DNA from: Clostridium beijerinckii HUN142
GTDB lineage: Bacteria; Bacillota; Clostridia; Clostridiales; Clostridiaceae
Reading direction: 5' to 3'
DNA: 64,000 nucleotides
NCBI RefSeq assembly: GCF_000621745.1
Contig: NZ_KK211335.1
Location: 313,585 to 377,584 of the forward strand
Part shown: piece after piece, positions 33,094 through 42,838 of the stretch
Numbering within the stretch: position 1 is the first letter of the stretch
How the letters are laid out: each line of letters starts with the position of its first letter
Translations under genes and position numbers: made by a program
Notes under the pieces: model-generated
The model's input: only the letters and a program-made list of their open reading frames with translations
Told to the model about the DNA's origin: nothing
The model's database searches: none

Positions 33094-33122
33094 TTGTGAA
33101 CTTATGTAAAATGTGGTATAAT
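33094..33122 (+). promoter_or_regulatory. yebC promoter
   Basis: TTGTGA at 33094-33099 and TATAAT at 33117-33122 are 17 bp apart, and a TGG directly precedes the -10, giving an extended form. The transcription start would be near 33129, leaving a leader of about 217 bases before yebC. The leader is AT-rich with no riboswitch that I recognise. Confidence 0.75.
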
Positions 33123-33345
33123 AGCTGTTGAATTTTGTATTTAAAAGCAAAGATCATTAGTTAAATGAATAACTTGTAATAATAATCGTTACAAATAGAT
33201 ACTATATATATTGCAAGTAGTAAAGCTATATTTAGAATTCTAGTAGATTAAGTGCTAAAATAAGATGAAAATGTAGGAACTTAATTGCAATCTATATTTA
33301 TAACAATATAGATAATTATTACAAATAAAGTAAGGAGGAAAACAT

Positions 33346-34083
33346 ATGTCAGGACACTCAAAGTGGCATAACATTCAAGCAAAAAAAGGCAAGACAGATG
33401 CAAAAAGAGGTAAGATTTTTACTAAGATAGGTAAAGAAATTGTGATGGCTGTTAAAAATGGTGGAGCTAACCAGGATATAAATGCAAAGTTAAGAGATGT
33501 AGTTGCAAAAGCCAAGGCAGTAAACATGCCTAATGATACTATTTCAAAAGCAATTAAAAAGGCATCTGGGGAATTATCATCAGTTAATTATGAAAATATA
33601 GTTTATGAAGGTTATGGACCTAGTGGAGTAGCTGTAATAGTTGAAACTCTTACTGATAATAAAAATAGATCTGCGGGAAATGTAAGAAGTGCATTTACAA
33701 AAGGCGGCGGAAACATGGGTACATCAGGTTGTGTATCATTTATGTTCCAAGAAAAAGGTGAAATTGTCATTGAAAAAGAAGATAAAGATGAAGATGAATT
33801 AATGATGATTGCCTTAGATGCTGGTGCTGAAGATTTCGCATCAGAAGAGGAAGTATTTGTAGTAACAACTGCACCTGAAGATTTCGGAACAGTCAGAGAA
33901 GCATTAGAAGAAAAAGGTATTGAATTCTTAGAAGCTGCTGTAAAGATGATCCCAGATACTTACACAGCAATAGATGAAGCAGATGCTAAGAAGTTCCAAA
34001 AGATGTTAGACTTACTTGATGACGATGATGATGTTCAAGAAGTTTACCACAACGCTGAATTCCCTGAAGGATGGGATGAATAG
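33346..34083 (+). CDS. yebC: YebC/PmpR-family protein
   Basis: The product is 245 aa, standard length, after GGAGG. It opens with [11 protein letters not shown], the invariant start of the family, followed by [12 protein letters not shown] and [10 protein letters not shown] near 85. All three domains of the TACO1-type fold are present. Members were annotated as transcription regulators; recent work on YebC2 and TACO1 shows a role in translation of proline-rich stretches. Which of the two applies here cannot be told. It is monocistronic between its promoter and terminator. Confidence 0.96.
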   Translation: MSGHSKWHNIQAKKGKTDAKRGKIFTKIGKEIVMAVKNGGANQDINAKLRDVVAKAKAVNMPNDTISKAIKKASGELSSVNYENIVYEGYGPSGVAVIVETLTDNKNRSAGNVRSAFTKGGGNMGTSGCVSFMFQEKGEIVIEKEDKDEDELMMIALDAGAEDFASEEEVFVVTTAPEDFGTVREALEEKGIEFLEAAVKMIPDTYTAIDEADAKKFQKMLDLLDDDDDVQEVYHNAEFPEGWDE

Positions 34084-34146
34084 AACATTTTAAGTTACTA
34101 TAAAAGTGAAGAAATCGCTGGATAATAATATATTTATTAAAATAAT

Positions 34147-34197
34147 AACACTTTCAATATTGATATACATAGTTAATTAATATTGAAAGTGTTTTTT
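34147..34197 (+). terminator. yebC terminator
   Basis: AACACTTTCAATATT (34147-34161) pairs perfectly with AATATTGAAAGTGTT (34179-34193), followed by T residues. Confidence 0.92.
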
Positions 34198-34230
34198 GTT
34201 ACTTGTAGATTTATTAATTGTAAAAGGAAA

Positions 34231-34260
34231 GGATAGCTTGGCTGGTACAACAAGCTATCC
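34231..34260. other. Perfect 10-bp inverted repeat
   Basis: GGATAGCTTG (34231-34240) pairs with CAAGCTATCC (34251-34260) around a 10-base loop, without a T-run. Its role is unknown. From 34261 to 34629 nothing further is recognised. Confidence 0.5.
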
Positions 34261-34629
34261 CTAAACGGTTATTATATTTTTAAAAATAGAAGGATAAATA
34301 ATTAGTAAGAAATTATCTTACAATGTTATTATAGCAAACAAGTATTACGAAATTATGTAATATATGTTAATTGAGTATAAATGATTTCTTAAATAAAATT
34401 AAGGTTTGAGCCAAAGTTTGGTGATTGGTTGGGGGAAATAAAAACAATAGTAGGTTGAACTTAATAAAGATAAAATACAGTTATCTTTGCAGTAAAAAGC
34501 AATAATACTTAAGCTATTTCACAAATAATCTATTTCCTTGTAAATTCAATTGTCCAATTTTTTTTAGACTAAAAACCAACATTTTCTAGGGTAGATATGT
34601 AAAATGTGATTAACAATATTATTCAATAG

Positions 34630-34658
34630 TTGTAAATTTTTTGTAAACATGATATTAT
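34630..34658 (+). promoter_or_regulatory. Promoter upstream of the pilus riboswitch
   Basis: TTGTAA at 34630-34635 and TATTAT at 34653-34658 with 17 bp spacing form a good vegetative promoter. The next 70 bases (about 34668-34735) can fold: TTCT-GGGAA pairs with TTTCC-AGAGAA. A closer candidate for the pilus transcript is the extended TGG-TATAAT with its -10 at 34897-34902, for which no clear -35 is visible. Which one is used is not known. Confidence 0.45.
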
Positions 34659-34974
34659 ACATATGTTCTGGGAAGTTTAATTTGCATTTATATTAAATTA
34701 TCAGATAATGCCTTGAATAATTTCCTAGAGAATGAATTATATTATTTGGGGCTTAGTATACATAGAAATATAGATAGTAATTATTCCAAGTGCTTATATA
34801 AAAAATGGCCCAAAATGTTGTGCTACTCAGTAAATAATTATTAATATTTTTAGAAGAAAATTTCACACAAGATAGACCAATTAATGATCATTATGGTATA
34901 ATTACTATGGCATATATTAGCTGTATTTAATATGTTATGTAAGAAATAAAAGAAAGAGCAAGTATATTTTGTTA

Positions 34975-35046
34975 TAAGGAAACTTTGAACCATATATTTC
35001 GATTGGGCACTTTATATATGGTGAGTTAGTAGTGCAACCGACCTTT
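34975..35046 (+). ncRNA. c-di-GMP class II riboswitch
   Basis: The sequence has the class II aptamer core in order: AAGGAAACTTTG, then TTGGGCACTT, GAGTTAGTAGTGCAACCG and ACC, as in the clostridial c-di-GMP-II riboswitches (Cac and C. difficile examples). The pseudoknot and the conserved TTAGTAGTGCAACCGACC 3' segment are present without visible damage. It overlaps the 5' arm of a strong terminator, so ligand binding should release the terminator arm and switch pilus genes on, as known for the class II riboswitch before the C. difficile type IV pilus operon. The sense of the switch is inferred from that precedent. Confidence 0.95.
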
Positions 35047-35077
35047 ATATTTATAAAGGCCGGTTTTTATCTTTTTT
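35036..35077 (+). terminator. Riboswitch expression-platform terminator
   Basis: AACCGACCTTTAT (35036-35048) pairs with ATAAAGGCCGGTT (35053-35065) with one mismatch, followed by a T-rich run to 35077. Its 5' arm includes the last conserved bases of the aptamer (CCGACC), so aptamer and terminator are mutually exclusive. Confidence 0.92.
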
Positions 35078-35289
35078 AAGAGATTTTGTAATATACTTAC
35101 AAATAGAGCGAGGATATATGAAGATGTATTTTAGTTAATTATGACTAAAATAGAGAAAGAGATTTTTATTATTTTGATATAATTTTAATTAAATATTTTT
35201 GAAAAAATGAGAATAAAATACAAGTTTATACACAATAACGTTTACAAAAAAGTTAAATAATATTAAAATATACAATGAGAGGTGATTTT

Positions 35290-36042
35290 TTGGATTATAC
35301 ATTAATATGTATTTTGGGACTAGTTATAGGTAGCTTTTTAAATGTTTGTATTTATAGAATTCCTATAGAAAAATCAATTGCATTCCCACCATCCCATTGT
35401 ACAACCTGTAAACATAACTTAAATCCACTAGATCTAGTACCTGTATTTAGCTATATATTTCTTAGAGGAAAATGTAGGTATTGTGGTGAAAAAATCTCTA
35501 TAAGATATCCTCTTATAGAAATCTTAAATGGATTATTGTATTTAATTGTATACTTAAAGTTTGGATTAGATCTAATCACCATAAAATATTGTATTTTAGT
35601 ATCCCTTTTAATCGTAATTAGTGCTATAGATTTTGATACGCAGTTTGTATTTACAAGTACTACGATTTTTGGAGGAATAACTAGCTTTTTATTTATATTA
35701 TTACAATATGTTTTATATAAGAATAATGTTCTAGATTTAATTTTAGGAGGATTACTAGGAGCAATAATCATAGGGTTAATAGTGTTTCTAACAAAGGGAA
35801 TGGGTGAAGGTGATATTGAAATTGCGGCTGTGTGCGGATTATTCTTAGGAGTTAAAGGAATTTTATTAGGCTTATTTCTAGCAATTATACTAGGTGGAAT
35901 AATAGGAATAATTGTTTTAATATTAAAATTAAAGAAAGCAAAAGAAAAGATAGCGTTTGGTCCTTTTATAGCAATAGGAAGTTTGATTTCAATGCTTTAT
36001 GGAGCAGAAATATTAAAGATTTACTGGAACTTGTTATTGTAA
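35290..36042 (+). CDS. pilD: Prepilin peptidase
   Basis: The product is 250 aa. I prefer the TTG at 35290, five bases after GAGAGGTG, over ATG 35275, which precedes the ribosome-binding site. It has an N-terminal membrane helix (G-L-V-I-G-S-F-L-N-V), the zinc-binding pair C-T-T-C/C-R-Y-C-G (near 36-70) and about seven further helices. The two catalytic aspartates are D-F-D near 123 and G-E-G-D near 180. It cuts prepilin leaders and usually methylates the new N-terminus. First gene of the pilus locus; the riboswitch terminator is about 213 bp upstream. Confidence 0.94.
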   Translation: MDYTLICILGLVIGSFLNVCIYRIPIEKSIAFPPSHCTTCKHNLNPLDLVPVFSYIFLRGKCRYCGEKISIRYPLIEILNGLLYLIVYLKFGLDLITIKYCILVSLLIVISAIDFDTQFVFTSTTIFGGITSFLFILLQYVLYKNNVLDLILGGLLGAIIIGLIVFLTKGMGEGDIEIAAVCGLFLGVKGILLGLFLAIILGGIIGIIVLILKLKKAKEKIAFGPFIAIGSLISMLYGAEILKIYWNLLL

Positions 36043-36156
36043 AGATACACTTTTTTACAATAACTTTACTTGTGTAAATCAAATAGCAAACTTATACTAA
36101 TTATAAGGTGTTATACCGCATTTTATTTATAATTGATAGGAAAGGTGAGACTCAGA

Positions 36157-37854
36157 ATGGCAACTGAAAAAAGAAGGCTAGGTAACATTCTTGTAAATGC
36201 GGGGAAAATTACAGGATATCAATTGCAAGAAGCATTAAAGTCTCAAAGGACACTAGGGAAGAAGCTAGGAGAAATCCTACTTGATAGTAAGATTATAACT
36301 GAAGAAGATATAATAGAAGCCGTAGAACAACAAACAGGAATTAAAAAAGTAGATTTAAATACAATAAATTTTGATAGAAAGGCAATTACATTGATTCCTC
36401 AAAATTTATGTGATAAGTACTTACTAATTCCATTTGGATTTGATAATAATAAGATTAAAGTGGCCCTTGCAGATCCGCTAAATATATTTGCTATTGATGA
36501 TGTCGCAATATCTACAGGATTTGAGATAGAGTCATTTATTTCTAGGAAAGCTGATATAAAGAAATTTATAGGAATATATTATAGTAGCCAACAGGTTAAT
36601 AATGCGGCTATTCAACTGGCAAAAGAAAGTAATAAAACAATAAAAAATAATAAACAAGCTGTAGATGAAATGAGTGAAGTCAACAGTGCACCAGTAGTTA
36701 AAATGGTGGACTACCTGTTTAGAAATTCAGTAGAAATGAAAACTTCTGATATTCATATAGAACCATTTGAAAATGAAATAAGAATAAGATATAGAATAGA
36801 TGGAAAGCTTCAGACAGTTAATACACTTGGAATAGAAAGTTTAGGACCTTTAGTTACAAGAATAAAGATACTTGCGGGACTTAATATAGCAGAGAAAAGA
36901 ATACCTCAAGATGGAAGAATAATGTTCGATGTTGGTGGAGCTCAAGTGGATCTTAGAGTATCTATACTTCCAGTAGTTAACGGAGAAAAAATCGTAATAA
37001 GAATCTTAAATACCAATGGAGGAGTATTAAATACGAAGCAACTTGGAATGAGTGAAGAAAATATTCATAGATTAAATAGAATAATAGGAAATCCTCATGG
37101 AATTATATTAGTTACAGGACCTACAGGAAGTGGTAAATCTACAACTTTGTACTCAATATTAAATGAACTGAACTCTAATAGTGTAAACATAATCACAGTA
37201 GAAGATCCCGTAGAATATACAATGAATGGAATTAATCAAGTAAGCGTAAATGAAAAAGCAGGATTAACTTTTGCAAATGGACTTAGAAGTATATTAAGGC
37301 AAGATCCAGATATTATCATGATTGGAGAAATTAGAGATGAGGAAACTGCAGAAATAGCTACTAGAGCGGCTATAACAGGACATTTGGTTTTAAGTACACT
37401 TCATACGAATGATGCCCCCTCATCTATAATAAGACTTGTAGATATGGGAATTAAGCCATATCTGGTTTCGACCTCTGTTGTAGGAGTTATTGCGCAAAGA
37501 TTAGTAAGAAAAATATGCAACAACTGTAAGGAAGCGTATGGGGCTAGTGAATATGAGAAAGAAGTGTTAGAAAAAAATATAAACACCCCCTTAACTCTAT
37601 ATAAAGGTACAGGTTGTGGATATTGTAATAATACCGGATATTCTGGAAGAGTTGGTATTTACGAGATCATGGAAATAACAAGAAAACATAGAGAAGCTAT
37701 TAATATAGGATCTAACTCAGATGCAATAAGAGATATATCGATAGAAAGTGGTATGAAAACTTTAGAAAGTGAGTGCAGAGATTTGGTAATTGGAGGTGTT
37801 ACAACTATAGAAGAACTTTCAACAGTAGCAAGTTTAGAAAGTGATAACTCATAA
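36157..37854 (+). CDS. pilB: Type IV pilus extension ATPase
   Basis: The product is 565 aa, start ATG 36157 after AAAGGTGAG. The N-terminal MshEN domain (R-L-G-N-I-L-V then L-G-E-I-L-L, residues 6-60) is often a c-di-GMP receptor. The AAA-type core has Walker A G-P-T-G-S-G-K-S-T near 325, the Asp box E-D-P-V-E-Y near 350, Walker B I-I-M-I-G-E-I-R-D near 390, and a four-cysteine zinc site (C-N-N-C and C-G-Y-C near 450-490). It powers pilus assembly at the cytoplasmic face. No pilT retraction ATPase gene is in this locus. Confidence 0.96.
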   Translation: MATEKRRLGNILVNAGKITGYQLQEALKSQRTLGKKLGEILLDSKIITEEDIIEAVEQQTGIKKVDLNTINFDRKAITLIPQNLCDKYLLIPFGFDNNKIKVALADPLNIFAIDDVAISTGFEIESFISRKADIKKFIGIYYSSQQVNNAAIQLAKESNKTIKNNKQAVDEMSEVNSAPVVKMVDYLFRNSVEMKTSDIHIEPFENEIRIRYRIDGKLQTVNTLGIESLGPLVTRIKILAGLNIAEKRIPQDGRIMFDVGGAQVDLRVSILPVVNGEKIVIRILNTNGGVLNTKQLGMSEENIHRLNRIIGNPHGIILVTGPTGSGKSTTLYSILNELNSNSVNIITVEDPVEYTMNGINQVSVNEKAGLTFANGLRSILRQDPDIIMIGEIRDEETAEIATRAAITGHLVLSTLHTNDAPSSIIRLVDMGIKPYLVSTSVVGVIAQRLVRKICNNCKEAYGASEYEKEVLEKNINTPLTLYKGTGCGYCNNTGYSGRVGIYEIMEITRKHREAINIGSNSDAIRDISIESGMKTLESECRDLVIGGVTTIEELSTVASLESDNS

Positions 37855-37914
37855 GAGTGTAAATATAATTATCATATAGTAAAGCATATGGAAAAATTTA
37901 AAGGGGGTGATTAT

Positions 37915-39117
37915 ATGGCGAAATTTAAATATAGAGCTATGAATGCTGATGGAGAAAAAATAGAAGGAAGCTATGAGGCTGATTCTAGAGATGAAGTTAT
38001 TGATTTTATTTCAGGTAATGGATACTATCCGTTAAAGGTAGAAGAAATAACAGAAAGTGCTAGCATAACACTAAACTTTAATAAAAAAGTAAAACTTAAA
38101 GATTTAGCCGTATTTTGTAGACAATTTTATACAATGTTAAATGCAGGGGTACCGATTTTAACTTGTTTGGAGATATTAAGTGCTCAGATTGAAAATATCA
38201 AATTAAGACAAGCAGTAAAAGAAGTTAATGATGATGTTGAAAAAGGTGAGGTATTATCAGATGCTATGAAAAAACATCAAGATGCTTTCCCAGATCTTTT
38301 AGTATCATTAGTGGCATCTGGAGAGGCTAGTGGTAATTTAGATGATATAATGCTTAGGATGGCAACTCATTACGAAAAAGAAAATAAGATAAATAACAAA
38401 GTAAAAAGTGCATTAATTTATCCAATAATATTAGGCTTAGTTTCAATTAGCGCTGTAATGTTTATATTGACTTACGTAATGCCAACTTTTACTCAGATAT
38501 TTGAGCAGAGTGGAACGGTTTTACCGTGGTCTACTAGATTTTTGCTTGGACTTAGTAGTGGAATTAAAGAATACTGGATTTATATAATTATAATAATAGG
38601 ATTAGGTGCATTTGGAATTAATATTTTCTTAAAAAGTGATCAGGGGGTCCTTATTTCGAGTGATCTTAAACTGAAATTGCCAGTACTAAAAAAGCTCAAT
38701 CAGATGATTATAGTGTCAAGATTTACACGAACATTATCAACATTAATAGCAAGTGGGATATCACTTGTTGAAGCCTTAAAAATAGTATCAGAAGTTGCCG
38801 GTAATAAAGTCGCTGAAATTGCACTTTTAAAAATAAGAGATAAAGTGGTTAGAGGAGAAAGTTTATATTCATCAATGCGAGAAAGTGGGATTTTTCCTGA
38901 AATGTTATATTCGATGATTAAAATAGGAGAAGATACCGGATCATTAGATGGTATATTGAATAAAACGGCAGATTTTTATGATGAAGAATTAGAATCGATA
39001 ATTCAAACGTCTGTTGCTCTTATGGAGCCGATTCTAATAGTAGTGATGGGGCTTATAATTGGGTTTATGGTAGTATCAATAATGATACCAATGTTCGATA
39101 GTTACAATCAAATTTAA
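37915..39117 (+). CDS. pilC: Type IV pilus inner-membrane platform protein
   Basis: The product is 400 aa; ATG 37915 follows GGGGGTGAT. Two GspF domains are present, each with the F-x-R-Q-F/F-T-R-T-L motif and G-x-x-L-x-x-A pattern (F-C-R-Q-F-Y near 71 and F-T-R-T-L near 275), and membrane segments near 170-190, 215-235 and 375-398. PilC recruits the ATPase and lifts pilin subunits out of the membrane. It is 60 bp from pilB in the same operon. Confidence 0.96.
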   Translation: MAKFKYRAMNADGEKIEGSYEADSRDEVIDFISGNGYYPLKVEEITESASITLNFNKKVKLKDLAVFCRQFYTMLNAGVPILTCLEILSAQIENIKLRQAVKEVNDDVEKGEVLSDAMKKHQDAFPDLLVSLVASGEASGNLDDIMLRMATHYEKENKINNKVKSALIYPIILGLVSISAVMFILTYVMPTFTQIFEQSGTVLPWSTRFLLGLSSGIKEYWIYIIIIIGLGAFGINIFLKSDQGVLISSDLKLKLPVLKKLNQMIIVSRFTRTLSTLIASGISLVEALKIVSEVAGNKVAEIALLKIRDKVVRGESLYSSMRESGIFPEMLYSMIKIGEDTGSLDGILNKTADFYDEELESIIQTSVALMEPILIVVMGLIIGFMVVSIMIPMFDSYNQI

Positions 39118-39193
39118 AATTAGCATTTAGTGCATGATATTTTATTCAACGTGCATTAACATAAATTATATAATAAATTAGGAGGGGTTTTTA

Positions 39194-39598
39194 ATGAACC
39201 AATTATTAAAAAGAAAAAATAATGAATTATCATTAAAGAAAAAGAAAGGATTTACATTAATTGAATTAATTATAGTTATTGCAATAATTGCAATATTAGC
39301 AGCTATAGCAATACCTAAATTTGGAGCAGCTAAGCATAATGCTGATGTAGCTGCAGATCAGGCTAATGCTAAAATAATCGCAACAGCAGTATCCAATGCA
39401 ATAGCGCATGGTGATATCCCTGAAACTGCTACTAGTGTTGATACAACAAAAATTACACCATATATAGATGGTGGTACTCTACCTAAACCAAAAACAGGTA
39501 CATCAGGTGGAGCATTTACTATTACTTATAGCCAAGGTACTGGTGTTGTTGTAACAACAACTGGAACAGGTGGAATTAGAGCTTATCCTGTTTCATAG
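39194..39598 (+). CDS. pilA: Major type IV pilin
   Basis: The product is 134 aa, after GGAGG. A 19-residue basic leader ends in K-K-K-K-G19, and cutting leaves F-T-L-I-E (Glu5 present) and the hydrophobic pilin helix (L-I-I-V-I-A-I-I-A-I-L-A-A-I-A-I-P). The head is small, about 85 residues, rich in Ala, Thr and Gly, without the usual pair of cysteines. This plan fits the major pilin of clostridial pili. A hairpin follows it, which should give more pilA than downstream transcript. Confidence 0.94.
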   Translation: MNQLLKRKNNELSLKKKKGFTLIELIIVIAIIAILAAIAIPKFGAAKHNADVAADQANAKIIATAVSNAIAHGDIPETATSVDTTKITPYIDGGTLPKPKTGTSGGAFTITYSQGTGVVVTTTGTGGIRAYPVS

Positions 39599-39634
39599 GA
39601 TTTATTTAGTTTTGTTATAAACACACATTTGATT

Positions 39635-39667
39635 ACGTGTAAGATTTGAAATAGTAATCTTACACGT
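39635..39667 (+). terminator. Partial terminator between pilA and pilM
   Basis: ACGTGTAAGATT (39635-39646) pairs perfectly with AATCTTACACGT (39656-39667), followed by a weak T-stretch. It lies between the pilin and the assembly genes, where partial termination or a processing stem would raise pilA over the rest. Confidence 0.7.
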
Positions 39668-39797
39668 AGTCTTTAATATTAAAAATATATTATATTAGTG
39701 AAATAAAAAATCCTTATCAAATAAGTATTATGAAAAGTTAGCTGTAAATTGAAATGTCTATAAAAACTAAAAGTAGGGGTATAGGGAGTAAGTGAAT

Positions 39798-41000
39798 ATG
39801 AAGAATTATCCTAAATGGGAAAAAAACAACAAAGAGATAGACTCTAAAGAAAGAAAAAAATTAATTAACTTTAAAGATTTAGCAAATATAGATATAGGAA
39901 CTTTAAAAAATAAATTATCAAAAAATCTTAAAAAAGCGAATAAAATAAGTGCCCCACAAAAAAAAAGAAAAGTTGTTGCCTTTGATATGGGGAGTTCTAT
40001 GATAAAGATTGTTGAAGGTATGTATTATAAAGATGAACTAACTGTAGATAAATATATTACTTTAAAGACACCGAAAGATGCAATTATAGATGGAGAAATA
40101 AAGAAAGCAGAGGAATTGTTTCTTAGATTGGAACAAGTGATGAAGGAAAATGGAATAAAAGCAAAATATGCTATTTGTACTAATAATTCTACATTAATTA
40201 TAAATAGAGAAATTTTAATTCCTAAAGTAGAAGAAGAGGAAATGGACACTGTAGTAAGATATGAAATTCAGCAATATCTTCCTATAAATTTAGAAGATTA
40301 TATATTACAAGTAACAATTTTAGATGAAGAAGAAACAAATTTATCTAAAAAGATTAATGTGCGTGTTATTGCGTATCCGGAGAAAATAGCTAGAGGATAT
40401 TATAATCTTATAACAAAATTAAATTTAAAGCCATATGCTTTAGATGTAAATTATAATGCGATAAATAAATTTATTAATTGCATAGATAAAAATAATGAAT
40501 ATGAATATAATTCAAAAGATTCAGTGGCTTTCATTGATATGGGAGCAAGCTTTATCGATGTTAATATATATAAAAATGGAAATTTAGATTTTACTAGGAT
40601 AATAAAGGCTGGAGGAAATGACCTTGACGAAATGCTAGTAGAAAGGAATCTTGTTAGTTCTGATAAAGTTGATAATTTTAAAGTTAGGAACATAGATTTA
40701 GAAGAACCTTTTGAACCAGTTAATATATATGTGAGAGAGACTATAGATGATTGGATAGAAAAAATAGAGAAAATAATTCAGTTTTACAAGAATAAGAATA
40801 TGGGTGATGAAGTAAGCAGTATAATTATTTTTGGTGGGAGTTCTAAATTAAAGGGAATTGATGAATATATGACTACAAAGCTTGGTATAAAAACTAAAAG
40901 AAAAAATGGAATTTCCAAAATTGCCTTTAAGTCAAGTGATGATGGTAAATCTATTGATGATTTTATAAATGTTATAGGTTCAGTTATAAGACTTAGTTAG
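39798..41000 (+). CDS. pilM: Pilus assembly protein PilM
   Basis: The product is 400 aa with ATG 39798 (a GTG two codons earlier is too near GGGAG). After a basic, helical extension of about 55 residues, which is longer than usual, the actin-like fold follows: V-V-A-F-D-M-G-S-S-M-I-K near 57 (phosphate 1), A-F-I-D-M-G-A-S near 245 (phosphate 2), and I-I-I-F-G-G-S-S-K near 345 (adenosine site). PilM is a cytoplasmic ring protein that binds the N-terminus of PilN. Confidence 0.93.
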   Translation: MKNYPKWEKNNKEIDSKERKKLINFKDLANIDIGTLKNKLSKNLKKANKISAPQKKRKVVAFDMGSSMIKIVEGMYYKDELTVDKYITLKTPKDAIIDGEIKKAEELFLRLEQVMKENGIKAKYAICTNNSTLIINREILIPKVEEEEMDTVVRYEIQQYLPINLEDYILQVTILDEEETNLSKKINVRVIAYPEKIARGYYNLITKLNLKPYALDVNYNAINKFINCIDKNNEYEYNSKDSVAFIDMGASFIDVNIYKNGNLDFTRIIKAGGNDLDEMLVERNLVSSDKVDNFKVRNIDLEEPFEPVNIYVRETIDDWIEKIEKIIQFYKNKNMGDEVSSIIIFGGSSKLKGIDEYMTTKLGIKTKRKNGISKIAFKSSDDGKSIDDFINVIGSVIRLS

Positions 41001-41012
41001 GAGGCGATAGTG

Positions 41013-41570
41013 ATGAAAGATTTAAATTTTTTTAAACCTTATCAAGGAAAAAATAAGGAAAAGATAAATTCCAAGCTATATGTATATGGAACAATGATTG
41101 TAGCAGTGCTTTTAATAATTGGAACTTTAGGTGTTAATACTGTCAAAATAATTCTTTTAAACAGAAGTATAAAAGATTACAATGATAAGCTATCTGCTCC
41201 AGAAATACAATCACAATTAAAAGAAGCGGAAACTATAAACAAGCAAATAAGCATACTAAAGCAGTATGATAGCGCAATAGCTGATGTTGCAGTATCCGTA
41301 AAGGCAAGAGATAATGTATCAGATACATTGCTAATGGATATAAGCTCAACAGTGCCAAGCGAAGTTTCATTTAAAAATTTGGATATATCAGATAACGTAG
41401 TGAATATAAAAGGTGTATCAACCAATAGAAGCGCAGTTGCAGAATTAAAGCATAATCTAAGTTCATTACCAATAATGCAGGATGTATATGTAAATTCAAT
41501 AAATAATTCTGGTGCGGTAGAAGGAGAGTACTCTTTTGATGTAAAATGCGTGTTAAAGGATGTTGAATAG
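41013..41570 (+). CDS. pilN: Pilus assembly protein PilN
   Basis: The product is 185 aa, start ATG 41013 after GGAGGCGAT. The N-terminus M-K-D-L-N-F-F-K-P-Y carries the short cytoplasmic motif that PilM binds. One membrane helix (about 25-47), a coiled coil (55-90) and a small alpha/beta domain follow, as in PilN. It links cytoplasmic PilM to PilO across the membrane. Confidence 0.9.
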   Translation: MKDLNFFKPYQGKNKEKINSKLYVYGTMIVAVLLIIGTLGVNTVKIILLNRSIKDYNDKLSAPEIQSQLKEAETINKQISILKQYDSAIADVAVSVKARDNVSDTLLMDISSTVPSEVSFKNLDISDNVVNIKGVSTNRSAVAELKHNLSSLPIMQDVYVNSINNSGAVEGEYSFDVKCVLKDVE

Positions 41571-41571
41571 T

Positions 41572-42828
41572 ATGAGAATAAGTAATAAAGAGAAGATAAT
41601 GTTATATATTCTAGGAATTATAATAATAGGTTTTATATACTACCAATTTGTATACTCATATCAAATGAACATTATACAAGATAAAATGAAAAATCAGAAT
41701 GAAATTGAGCAAAAATATACTGAAGCTGAGAATACAATAAATTCAATTGAATCCAAAAAAAGTGATTTAAAAATATTAAAAGCTAAGATAAGTGATGAAT
41801 CTTTATCATTCTATCCAACAATAAGTGAAGAACATATAATATTGGAATTAGATACTCTATTGAAAGATAGTGGATTAAATGGGGGAATTAAATTCAATCC
41901 AGTAATTTCTGATGGTGTAGAAAAAGCTAAGGATAAGGATAATAAGACATTACAAAAAAGTTCAATCCAAGGGATAGTTGATCAATATAACAATGTTGCT
42001 GATGACAAAAAAGAGAGTAATAGTAAAAGTGAGAAATCAAATTCAAAGAATAATGTAAGTTCAAGTAATTCTAATAATGATACTTCAGGTGATTCAAAAG
42101 ATAAAAAGAAAAATACGGTACAATATGTTAAATTTGAAGTGAATTTTGAAGGAAGCTACGATGAATTAAATAAACTGTTAAATACCATTGGAAAAAATGA
42201 AAAGAAAATGGTAGTGAATTCAATTAAAATAGACGAAGATACTTTGAACTCAGTAAAAGGAACAATTAATATTGAAATTTATTCTATTCCAAAGATAGAT
42301 GATGAGTTAGAGAGCTATTTGGACTGGAAGTTAAATAATACTTACGGAAAAACTGTTCCATTTAGCACAGGATCAGCGAATGGTAATGTACAAGCTAATA
42401 AAGATACTGGTGATTTTATAGCGTCGGTTAAATCTTCGACATCTGACTTACCAACAGTAATGCTAGGTAAAGCTGATGATAGTTTAAGAACTACTTATAT
42501 TTATGGGGACAGTAATTCTCAAGAAAATGTAGAAATGATATTGACTCAAGATGGAGATAAGTATTATTACAAATATAAAACATCAAAAGGAACATTCCCA
42601 GCCAATTATGATGGAATAGGAGAAGAATTTGTTCCTGCATCACAAAACATAGATTTAAAAATCCAAAGTGAAAATAGAGTTACTTCAAATGATAAATCAG
42701 AGCTTAAATTGAAAATAGTAAATAAGACAGATAAGCTATTAAATGTAGACATAAGTGGAGATGATTCGGCAGATCCAAGGGTAACGGTTGAAGGTGATGG
42801 AAGTAATATAAGCGTTAATCAGAAGTAG
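41572..42828 (+). CDS. pilO: Pilus assembly protein PilO-like, extended
   Basis: The product is 418 aa; the likely start overlaps the pilN stop region (ATG 41572; ATG 41560 is an alternative). It has a membrane helix (residues 11-27), a coiled coil (about 35-75) and a PilO-type alpha/beta domain that is interrupted near 135-175 by a low-complexity Ser/Asn/Lys insert. Another domain of about 150 residues follows (from about 265), which standard PilO (about 200 aa) lacks. Extended PilO proteins occur in clostridia. It is in the expected order after pilN. Confidence 0.82.
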   Translation: MRISNKEKIMLYILGIIIIGFIYYQFVYSYQMNIIQDKMKNQNEIEQKYTEAENTINSIESKKSDLKILKAKISDESLSFYPTISEEHIILELDTLLKDSGLNGGIKFNPVISDGVEKAKDKDNKTLQKSSIQGIVDQYNNVADDKKESNSKSEKSNSKNNVSSSNSNNDTSGDSKDKKKNTVQYVKFEVNFEGSYDELNKLLNTIGKNEKKMVVNSIKIDEDTLNSVKGTINIEIYSIPKIDDELESYLDWKLNNTYGKTVPFSTGSANGNVQANKDTGDFIASVKSSTSDLPTVMLGKADDSLRTTYIYGDSNSQENVEMILTQDGDKYYYKYKTSKGTFPANYDGIGEEFVPASQNIDLKIQSENRVTSNDKSELKLKIVNKTDKLLNVDISGDDSADPRVTVEGDGSNISVNQK

Positions 42829-42838
42829 GTGAGGACTT